64,000 nucleotides of DNA from the NCBI GenBank assembly GCA_963726005.1, contig CAVSAT010000008.1, positions 1-64,000 of the forward strand. The letters run 5' to 3'. How positions within the stretch are numbered: position 1 is the first letter of the stretch; every line of letters begins with the position of its first letter. This document shows positions 38,443 to 46,168 of this stretch, piece by piece. Position numbers and translations under genes: made by a program. Under the pieces are notes generated by a model, which searched no databases, was not told where the DNA came from, and worked only from the letters and a program-made list of their open reading frames with translations. This DNA is from Bog-473 sp963726005. Lineage in GTDB: Bacteria; Actinomycetota; Acidimicrobiia; Acidimicrobiales; RAAP-2.

Positions 38443-40455
38443 ATGACTACCGACCTTTCCGATCTTTCCGACGAGTCCAACGTCGACGCGGAAGACGTGG
38501 ACTTCCCCTGGGACGTCTTCGTACCGGACCAGGAGGACGACGAACTCGACGCCACGGAGTCCGAGCTCGACGAGGAGCTTCACGCGGACGACTCCGATTT
38601 CGACTGGGAAGCAATGCTCGACGTCGAGGATCCCGCCGGCGACACCCGCTCGAACGCCGAGGCGGCCCTCGAGCGGATCGAGGCAACCGTGCGGCGTGGA
38701 ACGCCCGAGGAAATAGCCGCCGAAGCGGCCGCTGCGGAGGCTGAACGGCTGGCCGAACAGGCGCGGTTGGCTGAGGAGGCGCGGTTGGCCGAGGAGGCGC
38801 GTCGGGCCGAGGAGACTCGTCGGGCCGAAGAGGCGCGGTTGGCCGAGGTGGCGCGTCGGGCCGAAGAGGCGCGGTTGGCCGAGGAGGCGCGTCGGGCCGA
38901 AGAGGCGCGGTTGGCCGAAGAGGCGCGTCGGGCCGAAGAGGCGCGTCGGGCCGAAGAGGCGCGGTTGGCCGAGGAGGCTCGGTTGGCCGAGGAGGCGCGG
39001 TTGGCCGAAGAGGCGCGTCGGGCCGAAGAGGCGCGTCGGGCCGAACAGGCGCGGTTGGCTGAGGAGGCGCGGTTGGCCGAGGAGGCGCGTCGGGCCGAGG
39101 AGGCTCGGTTGGCCGAGGAGGCTCGGTTGGCCGAGGAGGCTCGGTTGGCCGAAGAGGCTCGGTTGGCCGAGGAGGCGCGGTTGGCCGAGGAGGCTCGGTT
39201 GGCCGAAGAGGCTCGGTTGGCCGAAGAGGCTCGGTTGGCCGAGGAGGCTCGGTTGGCCGAGGAGGCTCGGTTGGCCGAGGAGGCTCGGTTGGCCGAGGAG
39301 GCTCGTCTCGCAGAAGAGGCGCGGTTGGCCGAGGAGGCGCGTCTGGCCGAAGAGGCGCGGTTGGCCGAAGAGGCGCGGTTGGCCGAAGAGACGCAGTTGG
39401 CCGAAGCGGAGCAACAGGCCGAAGTAGCGCGTCTCGCTGAAAAGGCGCGACAGGCGGAGGCGGTGCGACAGGCGGAGGCGGTGCGACAGGCGGAGGCGGT
39501 GCGACAGGCGGAGGCGGTGCGACAGGCGGAGGCGGTGCGACAGGCGGAGGCGGTGCGACAGGCGGAGGCAGAGGCGCGCCTGGCCGACGAAGCGCAGCTG
39601 GCCGAAGAGGCGCAGCTGGCCGACGAAGCGCAACTGGCCGAAGAGGCGCGTCTGGCCGAAGAGGCGCGTCTCGCCGAAGACGCGAAGCGACAGGCAGAGG
39701 CGGAGGCCCAATCAGCTGACGCGGCTGCGAAGCGCCACGCTGAGGCAAAGGCACGAGCGGCGGTAGAGCGTCGGGCGGAGCTCGAGCGATGGGCCGAAGC
39801 GGAACGTCTGGCCGAGGAAAGGCGACAGGCGGCAAAGGTGGGCACGGCAACTGGACTGGCAGCTGCAGAGTCGCCGGCGGCCGAGGCGCAACCAACACTG
39901 CCGCGTCTGCCTTCCCATGCGCGCGAACAAGCGGAGGAGCGCAAGCCATCGCGCCGGATCCTGGCGGCCGCGGCAGTGATGCTATTCATTCTGCTCGTAT
40001 TGGTCGTGGCCTCGGCACTCGTCCCAACGGCGCATCAGCCCCCAAGCCAACCCGGCGGGGCACCGACTGCGTCCGGCACTGCTTCGGAAGCGTCCCGACT
40101 GCAATCGGCGACCGATGCCGTTGACTCCGCCACCACCGCGGCCCGAGCCGCTCTGGCTTCCCTGACCGGTTTCCCGACACCTTCCAACGTCTCGTCCGTG
40201 ATCAACCCCTACATCAACTCACTGCAGCTGTACGACACCTTTCTCTCCCAATCCTCGATGCCGGCTACCACCCAGTCGACGGCACACACTGCCCAGGCAG
40301 AGGTGCAGCAGGACGTTCAATTCCTCGAAAGCATCGACGGGCTGCCCGCCGCGCGCCTGGGCGCGTTCCTGCAACAGTTCGAGACCGATGCCACGCAGCT
40401 GCAATCGACGCTGAGCACACTCGAGCAAGATCTGCGCTCCGCCAGCGCAGGCTGA
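38443..40455 (+). CDS. Bitopic membrane protein with a 36-unit charged hexapeptide helix, function unknown
   Basis: 670 residues from the ATG at 38443. Layout: acidic N-terminus rich in Asp, Glu and Trp (1-80, with DFPWDVFVPDQEDDELD); Ala/Glu-rich lead-in; 36 perfect six-residue units of type RLAEEA/RRAEEA (residues 102-317); six RQAEAV units (residues 336-371); further Ala/Glu/Arg helix to about 485; one membrane segment (about 506-528, ILAAAAVMLFILLVLVVASA) after a basic KPSRR stop; and a 140-residue extracellular tail with SSVINPYINSLQLYDTF. With no signal peptide the rod should be cytoplasmic. Every Arg faces Glu at +3/+4, so it should form a stable single alpha helix, somewhat like the TolA stalk. 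I do not recognise a family. Confidence 0.85.
   Translation: MTTDLSDLSDESNVDAEDVDFPWDVFVPDQEDDELDATESELDEELHADDSDFDWEAMLDVEDPAGDTRSNAEAALERIEATVRRGTPEEIAAEAAAAEAERLAEQARLAEEARLAEEARRAEETRRAEEARLAEVARRAEEARLAEEARRAEEARLAEEARRAEEARRAEEARLAEEARLAEEARLAEEARRAEEARRAEQARLAEEARLAEEARRAEEARLAEEARLAEEARLAEEARLAEEARLAEEARLAEEARLAEEARLAEEARLAEEARLAEEARLAEEARLAEEARLAEEARLAEEARLAEEARLAEETQLAEAEQQAEVARLAEKARQAEAVRQAEAVRQAEAVRQAEAVRQAEAVRQAEAVRQAEAEARLADEAQLAEEAQLADEAQLAEEARLAEEARLAEDAKRQAEAEAQSADAAAKRHAEAKARAAVERRAELERWAEAERLAEERRQAAKVGTATGLAAAESPAAEAQPTLPRLPSHAREQAEERKPSRRILAAAAVMLFILLVLVVASALVPTAHQPPSQPGGAPTASGTASEASRLQSATDAVDSATTAARAALASLTGFPTPSNVSSVINPYINSLQLYDTFLSQSSMPATTQSTAHTAQAEVQQDVQFLESIDGLPAARLGAFLQQFETDATQLQSTLSTLEQDLRSASAG
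38746..39393 (+). repeat. 36 tandem 18-base units (RLAEEA/RRAEEA)
   Basis: 648 bases divide exactly into 36 units of 18. Variants fall into classes (cgg ttg gcc gag gag gct, or cgt cgg gcc gaa gag gcg) that appear in runs, a sign of unit duplication and gene conversion. The unit has no stop codon in any frame on either strand, which explains long antisense open frames here. Confidence 0.92.
39448..39555 (+). repeat. Six identical 18-base units (RQAEAV)
   Basis: Six perfect copies of an 18-base unit coding RQAEAV, followed by a diverged seventh. The exact identity suggests very recent expansion and a length that may vary between strains. Confidence 0.92.
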
Positions 40456-40515
40456 ATCGTCGCCTCGGATCGCCGAGGAGTACCGCCGGCTCACCGGGAC
40501 CTCGCATACTGGAGC

Positions 40516-41016
40516 ATGCCCACCGCAGACAGTTCGACGCAGTTGAGCGACGACGACGCTATGGAAATCGCTCTCGCCGAGGCGCAGATCGCCTCTCGGG
40601 CTGGGGAGGTGCCCGTCGGTGCCGTCACCTTGGTCGGCGGGAGGGTCGTCGCAGCCCGCCACAATGAGCGCGAGGCCACAGTTGATCCCACCGCTCATGC
40701 CGAGATGCTGGTCCTTCGTGACACCGCCAGCGTCGTGGGGGGCTGGCGGCTCTCGGAGGTGACTCTCGTCGTGACGCTCGAACCCTGCCCAATGTGCGCG
40801 GGCGCCCTCGTGGCCGCCCGCGTCGGCCGACTCGTCTACGGCGCCAACGACCCGAGGGCAGGAGCGTGCGGCACCCTCTACAACCTGTGCGCCGACCCGC
40901 GGCTCAACCATGAGCTGCCGGTCACCGACGGTGTGCGCTCCGACGAGTGCGGAGCCCTTCTCACGTCCTTTTTCGCCGCCAAACGAACCGACCGGGCAAA
41001 CGCCGGCCCATCGTAA
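40516..41016 (+). CDS. tadA: tRNA-specific adenosine deaminase TadA
   Basis: 166 residues, converting A34 to inosine in tRNA-Arg(ACG). The zinc ligand His61 and catalytic Glu63 (HAE) and the PCPMC motif at 90-94 with Cys91 and Cys94 are intact. EVPVGAV, and NDPRAGACGTLYNLC typical of TadA rather than of guanine deaminase, support the call. It starts at the ATG at 40516. Its neighbourhood (tRNA-Ser, SRP RNA, dnaX) is the usual one in actinobacteria. A small CCTCGG/CCGAGG hairpin lies at 40463-40478 in front of it. Confidence 0.96.
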   Translation: MPTADSSTQLSDDDAMEIALAEAQIASRAGEVPVGAVTLVGGRVVAARHNEREATVDPTAHAEMLVLRDTASVVGGWRLSEVTLVVTLEPCPMCAGALVAARVGRLVYGANDPRAGACGTLYNLCADPRLNHELPVTDGVRSDECGALLTSFFAAKRTDRANAGPS

Positions 41017-41326
41017 GAGCCCGGTGCGGTGGGTTGATCTCGGAACGCCCCCTGAGGGCTACCCGGGGCATCACATCTCGGCCGCCCTTCGTTCGGACCT
41101 TGGCGTTCCGGGGACCCCAGCACCGGCAACGTGTGCCCGAATAAGCCCCACGGACAGGCGACGCAATGCCCGTAGGGAAAAGGTCGGACCGGAGAACCCT
41201 CCATCTGACTGTGCGACGGGGCGACCACGACCGGTAAGCTTGTGACCTCGCTCTTTGCCCGGGCGGAGCCGGAACGGCCTTATCCGCGAGCCTCCGGACC
41301 AGGTCAGAGGGAGTAGGCTCTCGCTC
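41017..41326. other. 310-base intergenic gap with nothing recognised
   Basis: Between tadA and tRNA-Ser(CGA) I see no convincing gene or known RNA family. Open frames in it are shadows. A TAGGCT hexamer at 41314-41319, seven bases before the tRNA, could be the -10 of the tRNA promoter. Confidence 0.5.
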
Positions 41327-41412
41327 GGAGGAGTGCGAGAGCGGCCGAATCGGACGGTCTCGAAAACCGTTGTGCCTCATGGGTACCGTGGGTTCAAATC
41401 CCACCTCCTCCG
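41327..41412 (+). tRNA. tRNA-Ser (CGA)
   Basis: Class II tRNA of 86 bases. The same acceptor (GGAGGAG/CTCCTCC) and T-arm as tRNA-Ser(GGA) 3 kb away are present, with a different anticodon arm, ACGGT/ACCGT enclosing CTCGAAA (anticodon CGA). The variable arm also differs. The two genes are recent paralogs on the same strand. Confidence 0.97.
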
Positions 41413-41525
41413 CTCGGGGCCGACGAGGGGCCCGCCGCATGGGCGAGTGCGGCAAGAACAGCGGCAGGGCAGGCGCCATGCCGGCAGCACCTGGTCGCTC
41501 CGCGGCGGCCGGAAAGGAGTGAACC

Positions 41526-41798
41526 GTGGCACGCGCACGATCGACATTCGGAAAATTGCAGCGCGACCAGGCCAAGAAGGATCGGGCCAAGGCCAAGATG
41601 GACGACCGTCTCTCGCGCCGGGAGGACAAGGCAGCTTCAAGTGAGCAGGCGACGGACGGCCCCTCAGCCAATGAGATCGACCAGTCCCAGTTGCTCGAGC
41701 AATTTGCCGCTCTTCACGAGGACCTTGCCGAGGGCCGCATCTCCTTGGACGACTTCGAGGTACGCCAAGAGGAGCTGCGCGCCAAACTCGTCGTCTGA
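41526..41798 (+). CDS. Small helical protein with SHOCT-like C-terminus, function unknown
   Basis: 90 residues from a GTG preceded by GGAAAGGAGTGAACC. The basic N-terminal half (TFGKLQRDQAKKDRAKAK) is followed by a C-terminal helix pair LLEQFAALHEDLAEGRISLDDFEVRQEEL, similar to SHOCT-type short C-terminal oligomerisation domains. Small proteins of this type occur near tRNA-Ser genes in actinobacteria as far as I recall; no function is known to me. Confidence 0.7.
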   Translation: MARARSTFGKLQRDQAKKDRAKAKMDDRLSRREDKAASSEQATDGPSANEIDQSQLLEQFAALHEDLAEGRISLDDFEVRQEELRAKLVV

Positions 41799-41804
41799 GG
41801 GCGC

Positions 41805-42821
41805 TCAGGTGGATGCGGCGTTGCGCCCATCGAGCCAGCGGCGGAACCCCGCCGCGTTCGAATGGACCCCGTTCATGATGTCGAGCTTTTCCTTGTGGGC
41901 AGCGTCGATGTCGCCCAGCATGGGATCGAATCGGGCCGCCAGCGCGTCGGCGATGTCGGCGCCCCGGCGATAGGCATCCTTCGCCGTCTCGGCCCATAGC
42001 CGCAGCGACTCTTCCGCCTCGGATAGGAGTGCGTCAGGCTCCTGGAGCAACCCGTAGTGGGCCAGCGCGATCCCCGAGGGACGTCGGGCCGCGAACTTGG
42101 ACAGCGAGGTGAGCGCCAGTTCGAGGTCGAAGTCCGGAGGCGGCGTGGCGGGCCGCAGCACTCCGCCGTCGGGCAGCTTGACGCCGACCGCGTCGCCGGC
42201 GAAGAGCACTCCGCTCAGCGAGTCGTGCAAACCTACGTGGTGCTTTGCGTGACCCGGAGAGTCCACAGCGACGAGGGCGCGACCCGGGCCGACCTCAATC
42301 GCCTCCCCGTCCTCGAGCACATGAAGGCGGTCGGACGGCGTGGGCTCAATGCGCCCGTAGAGCGAGTCAAGGAGCGGGCCGTAGACACGCGCGGCCGAGT
42401 CGATGAGGCGTGTGGGGTCGGCCAGGTGCCGCGCCCCCTTTTCATGTACGTAGACGGTGGCCGATGGAAAGGCGCGGGCGACGTCGCCGACACCGCCCGC
42501 ATGGTCGAGGTGGATGTGCGTGACGGCCACGCCTGCCAACTCTGCTGGGCCGACTCCAATCTGGCCCAGTGCGGCGAGGAGTACGGGCACCGATGTCTGG
42601 CTCCCCGTTTCGATCAGGACCGGTGCGCTCCCTTCAATGAGGTAGCCCGCCGTGACCCGCTCCCAGCCGCCGAGCATGGTGTCGATCTCCAACACGCCGG
42701 TCGCGATCCGGTGCGGGGGCGGGATTGCGGGGATCGCGTCGCCACTCTCCGGGTCGTGCACGTGAAGGCCGGCGTCGCCATGGCGATGCTGATGCCCTCC
42801 GTGCGCGTGCGTTCCGGTCAC
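41805..42821 (-). CDS. Metallo-beta-lactamase-fold hydrolase
   Basis: 338 residues. A His-rich N-terminus (HAHGGHQHRHGDAGLHVH) is followed by an MBL domain with the metal motif H102-x-H104-x-D106-H107, His191 in DSPGHAKHH and Asp210 in AGD. A C-terminal helical region follows (about 240-338). The layout is that of glyoxalase II-like or flavin-independent MBL hydrolases; the substrate is not known. The GTG at 42821 overlaps the stop of a truncated upstream frame by four bases (GTGA), so it is probably translated by coupling to it. Confidence 0.87.
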   Translation of the reverse strand: MTGTHAHGGHQHRHGDAGLHVHDPESGDAIPAIPPPHRIATGVLEIDTMLGGWERVTAGYLIEGSAPVLIETGSQTSVPVLLAALGQIGVGPAELAGVAVTHIHLDHAGGVGDVARAFPSATVYVHEKGARHLADPTRLIDSAARVYGPLLDSLYGRIEPTPSDRLHVLEDGEAIEVGPGRALVAVDSPGHAKHHVGLHDSLSGVLFAGDAVGVKLPDGGVLRPATPPPDFDLELALTSLSKFAARRPSGIALAHYGLLQEPDALLSEAEESLRLWAETAKDAYRRGADIADALAARFDPMLGDIDAAHKEKLDIMNGVHSNAAGFRRWLDGRNAAST

Positions 42822-42934
42822 TGGCCCACGGCGATGGTCTTGACGGGCACCGGGCCGTCGGTTTCCGGCGGTTCGGCGACCTCGGCGAGTGCAGCGCTGT
42901 CTGCCTTGAGCGGGACGACCGTGAGTACCTTCAC
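42818..42934 (-). pseudogene. Remnant of a glucose 1-dehydrogenase start (N-terminal 38 codons)
   Basis: A GTG at 42934 with AGAAAGGATG upstream opens a 38-codon frame whose product begins VKVLTVVPLKADSAALAEV and continues AEPPETDGPVPVKTIAVGQ. This matches the N-terminus of zinc-dependent glucose 1-dehydrogenases (MDR family), which normally continue with VCGTD. Here a stop follows after VGQ. The adjacent GH15 gene often has glucose dehydrogenase as a partner, so a deletion of most of the gene is likely. Its start region now leads directly into the metallo-beta-lactamase gene. The match is from memory of the family, not a search. Confidence 0.7.
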
Positions 42935-42995
42935 GAGTCGATCATCCTTTCTCGGTTCGATCTCTCTGGTCCGGTGTGTGGCCCTACCCTCGCGT

Positions 42996-44903
42996 TCACC
43001 GTGACGCGCCGAGCCGTCTGCGCACGGCCAGGCGACCGAGGCGCTTCAATCGCTTGTCCCGGGCGGACTGAGTGATGCTCTCGTTGATGATCAGGCGGGA
43101 GCCGTCATCGGCAGGCGCGAGTGGATCGGCGCCACTCAGTCGGAAGGCCGAATTGATCAGGGAAACGTGCGAGAAGGCCTGGGGAAAGTTGCCGACGAGC
43201 CGACCCGCGAGAGGGTCGTACTCTTCTGAGAACAGACCCAACTCGTTCGTCAGGGCTAAGAGCCGCTCGAACAGTTCCGTCGCCTCTTCCGCGCGTCCGA
43301 TCATGTGCAGGCAGTCAACGAGCCAGAACGAACAGGCCATGAACGCTCCCTCTCGCCCGGTCAAACCGTCGACGGAGCCGTCGTCGTCTGTCTTGTAGCG
43401 CAGCACAAGTCCGTGGTCCATCAGGTTGCTCTGAATCGCCTCGACCGTGCTCACGACGCGGGGATCGCTGGGCGGGAGGAAGCCGACGAGGGGGATCATG
43501 AGGCAACTGGCGTCGAGCTTGTCGGAGCCGTAGTACTGCGTAAAGGCGCCGATATCCTGGTTGTAACCCTTCTCGCAGACCTCGGTGAAGATGTCGTTGC
43601 GCAGCGACCGCCATTGCTCCAGCGAGCCCTCGAGTTCGGGCCATTCCTCGAGCGTGCGCACGGCGCGATCGACAGCGACCCACGCCATCACCTTGGAATG
43701 GGTGAAGTGTCGGCGCGGCCCCCGCACCTCCCAGATGCCGTCGTCGGGCTGGAGCCACCCCTGTTCCAAGAAATTGATCAACTGGACTTGGAGACCCCAG
43801 GCGGCCCGGCTGTGCACGCCCTCGGTGCGGGCGGACGAATAGAGCGCAGACATGACCTCGCCGTAGACGTCGAGCTGGAACTGTTCCGATGCCGCGTTGC
43901 CGATGCGGACCGGTACGGAGCCTTCGTAACCCGGGAGCCAGGATGCCTCCCATTCCTCGAGCCGACGCTCCCCCGCCGGGCCGTACATGATCTGCAGCTT
44001 GGAGACGTCGCCCGCGACAGCGCGCATGAGCCAATCCCGCCACGCCAAGGCCTCCGTGAAATAGCCGCCCCGCATGAGCGACTCAAGGGTGAAGGTGGCG
44101 TCGCGGAGCCAGCAGTAGCGGTAGTCCCAGTTCCGGTTTCCGCCAAGCGCCTCGGGCAGTGAGGTGGTCGCGGCGGCCACGATGCCGCCGGTCGGCTGGT
44201 AGGTCAGTGCCTTGAGCGTGATGAGCGAGCGCACCACCGCATCGTGGTACGGCCCCACGTAGCAACATTGCGTCGACCACTCGCCCCAGTACGCCTCGGT
44301 GAGGTGCACGGCGTAGTAGCTGTCAAGCGGGGGCGGGGGCTCCTCGTGGGATGGGTGCCACACCAAGGTGAAGGGGTAGCGCTGACGTTCGGTGACCGTG
44401 AAGTCCGCCACCGTGCGCATGTCGATGCCTTCGGTCTCCACGCGGTGCCAGAGCGCGACCGAATCGGGCCCCGCCGTCAGACGAGTCAGGCCTTCGGTCG
44501 AAGTGACCCAGGGGACGACCTCGCCGTAGTCGAAACGCACGACGAGCTCCATGCGCATGTCGACGGTGCCGCTGACGCCCTCCACCGCCCGCACCAGGTG
44601 GGGATGGTCGTCCCGGATAGGCATGCAGTCGGTCAGGCGCACCGTGCCGGTGGCGGTGTCGAACTCCGTCTCGAGGACGAGCGTGTCGGGACGGTACCAA
44701 CGCCGGGTGGCCAAGATCGCGCTCGGGCCCCCCGCCGGTGCGATCCGCCAAAAGCCGTGGGACTCGTCGCCCAGGAGCCGAGAGAAGCACGACGAAGAGT
44801 CGAAGTGCGGGAGACACAGCCAATCCACCGACCCGTCCAATCCGACCAGGGCCGCGGTGTGCAGATCGCCGATGACGGCGTAGTGCTCGATCGGCTGGCT
44901 CAT
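42996..44903 (-). CDS. GH15 family glucosidase (glucoamylase/trehalase-like)
   Basis: 635 residues. The N-terminal beta-sandwich (IGDLHTAALVGLDGSVDWLC) is followed by an (alpha/alpha)6 catalytic domain with NRNWDYRYCWLRDATFTL, the likely general acid in DGIWEVRG and the likely base in GLFSEEYDP. It lacks a signal peptide. Members act on alpha-glucosides, including trehalose in mycobacteria. It is the first of three minus-strand genes (GH15, glucose-dehydrogenase remnant, MBL), spaced by 61 and -4 bases. Confidence 0.93.
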   Translation of the reverse strand: MSQPIEHYAVIGDLHTAALVGLDGSVDWLCLPHFDSSSCFSRLLGDESHGFWRIAPAGGPSAILATRRWYRPDTLVLETEFDTATGTVRLTDCMPIRDDHPHLVRAVEGVSGTVDMRMELVVRFDYGEVVPWVTSTEGLTRLTAGPDSVALWHRVETEGIDMRTVADFTVTERQRYPFTLVWHPSHEEPPPPLDSYYAVHLTEAYWGEWSTQCCYVGPYHDAVVRSLITLKALTYQPTGGIVAAATTSLPEALGGNRNWDYRYCWLRDATFTLESLMRGGYFTEALAWRDWLMRAVAGDVSKLQIMYGPAGERRLEEWEASWLPGYEGSVPVRIGNAASEQFQLDVYGEVMSALYSSARTEGVHSRAAWGLQVQLINFLEQGWLQPDDGIWEVRGPRRHFTHSKVMAWVAVDRAVRTLEEWPELEGSLEQWRSLRNDIFTEVCEKGYNQDIGAFTQYYGSDKLDASCLMIPLVGFLPPSDPRVVSTVEAIQSNLMDHGLVLRYKTDDDGSVDGLTGREGAFMACSFWLVDCLHMIGRAEEATELFERLLALTNELGLFSEEYDPLAGRLVGNFPQAFSHVSLINSAFRLSGADPLAPADDGSRLIINESITQSARDKRLKRLGRLAVRRRLGASR

Positions 44904-44921
44904 GGACTCATTCTTGCCGGT

Positions 44922-46106
44922 TCAGCCTGTGATGCACGGACCCGTGCTGACCGCAGCGCGATGGTGCGCCGCCACTTGGACCCGCGCCAGCACGCCCGGT
45001 GAGGTCAGGGCGTAGCCGACGTTCGGGTAGACGGTGGAACGGGAGAAGACGACGCCGATGACCTGCCCCCCTGGCCCCATCAGCGGGCCGCCCGAGTTGC
45101 CCGGCTGCACATTGGCCTGGAGGGCGTAGACGCCCCGGGTCACCGTGCCGTTGTTGTAGATGTCCTTCCCGATGGCCGTGATCTCCTCCGTCACACCCGC
45201 CGGGTCGGTGGTCAGGCCCTGGTTCTCGGGATAGCCGAGCAAAGCGGCCGGCGTCCCCCGGGAGACGAGATTCGGGTCGATGGTGAGGGCGGGGCCGAGG
45301 GGTGCATCGGTGCGCAGGACCGCCAGATCGAAGGAGGGGTCGAAGAACACGGTCGTCGCGTTGTACGAGTTGTTGTCGACGATGACTTGGGTGTTGCCGG
45401 TGCTCTCCCCCGCCACGACGTGGGCGTTCGTGGCCACCAGCCCGGGTCCGACGACGAAACCCGAGCCCTCTTGCTCGTTGCTGCAGGCGCCACCGAGGAT
45501 CTTGACCGTCGAGAACACGGCGGGATCCGCCAACGCGCGCGTCTCCGCGTTCGTCGGCGTGGGGACCGACGGGTTCGAGGGCGGGGTGAGCGTGGCGAAG
45601 ACCTGGGGGAACCCTTGGTTGTTCAAGAAGGTCTGCAGATCGTTGAAGATGGACGGCGCCTGGGGAAGGACCCGGTCGATGGAGTGGAGAATGTCGGAAC
45701 GGGCCACGGCAGCGTCGAGTGACGTGAAGCGGCTATTGGGCGACGAGATCACCGCTGCCACCAGCCAGACGGAGAGCAGCACTGCCACGACCGCCACGCC
45801 GACTCCGAGGACGGCGTCGACGTGACCCAGATGGTGCCGTCGGACGGTGACATTGCTCCATGTGCCGAGAACGCGGCCCGTGGAGCCGAAGACACCCGCC
45901 GTCGTCATGACCAGCAAGACGACAACGATGGCCCGGGTCGCGCTCTCGTGGCCGGTCTTGAGCAATGGCACCCAGATCAGGATTCCGAGCAGGAACCCGA
46001 GGATGAAGCCCCCGAAGGTGAGGAGTTGCACCAACGCGCCAAGGCGCAGCCCATGGACAGCCGCCAGCAGCATGAGGCCGATGATCAACAGATCCACCCA
46101 GTCCAC
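44922..46106 (-). CDS. MarP-like membrane serine protease
   Basis: About 394 residues from the GTG at 46106 (a TTG at 46127 is the other choice). Four N-terminal membrane segments (CvpA-like, about residues 1-130) are followed by an extracellular trypsin domain with His229 (TNAHVV), Asp260 (SFDLAV) and Ser338 (QPGNSGGPL). Cys208 and Cys391 sit where the regulatory disulfide of Mycobacterium MarP lies. MarP is needed for acid resistance in that genus. The gene is divergent from the lipoprotein gene, with 62 bases between their starts. Confidence 0.9.
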   Translation of the reverse strand: MDWVDLLIIGLMLLAAVHGLRLGALVQLLTFGGFILGFLLGILIWVPLLKTGHESATRAIVVVLLVMTTAGVFGSTGRVLGTWSNVTVRRHHLGHVDAVLGVGVAVVAVLLSVWLVAAVISSPNSRFTSLDAAVARSDILHSIDRVLPQAPSIFNDLQTFLNNQGFPQVFATLTPPSNPSVPTPTNAETRALADPAVFSTVKILGGACSNEQEGSGFVVGPGLVATNAHVVAGESTGNTQVIVDNNSYNATTVFFDPSFDLAVLRTDAPLGPALTIDPNLVSRGTPAALLGYPENQGLTTDPAGVTEEITAIGKDIYNNGTVTRGVYALQANVQPGNSGGPLMGPGGQVIGVVFSRSTVYPNVGYALTSPGVLARVQVAAHHRAAVSTGPCITG

Positions 46107-46168
46107 CGCAGGGAGGGTACCGGCCAATGCGCCAGAAAAGATGCCCCCACCGCTATTCTCGTCCCTCC

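Noticed and set aside
38746..39555. CRISPR-like appearance of the short repeat array
   Set aside because: Units are contiguous without unique spacers and lie in a coding frame; no cas genes are nearby.
38287..39989. Three long open frames of about 470-500 codons on the minus strand across the hexapeptide array
   Set aside because: The 18-base unit lacks stops in all frames, so long frames are automatic. They have no ribosome sites, and the plus-strand frame has the membrane segment and unique ends.
40463..40478. CCTCGG-ATCG-CCGAGG hairpin before tadA as a terminator
   Set aside because: The stem is only six pairs and no U-run follows; too weak to call.
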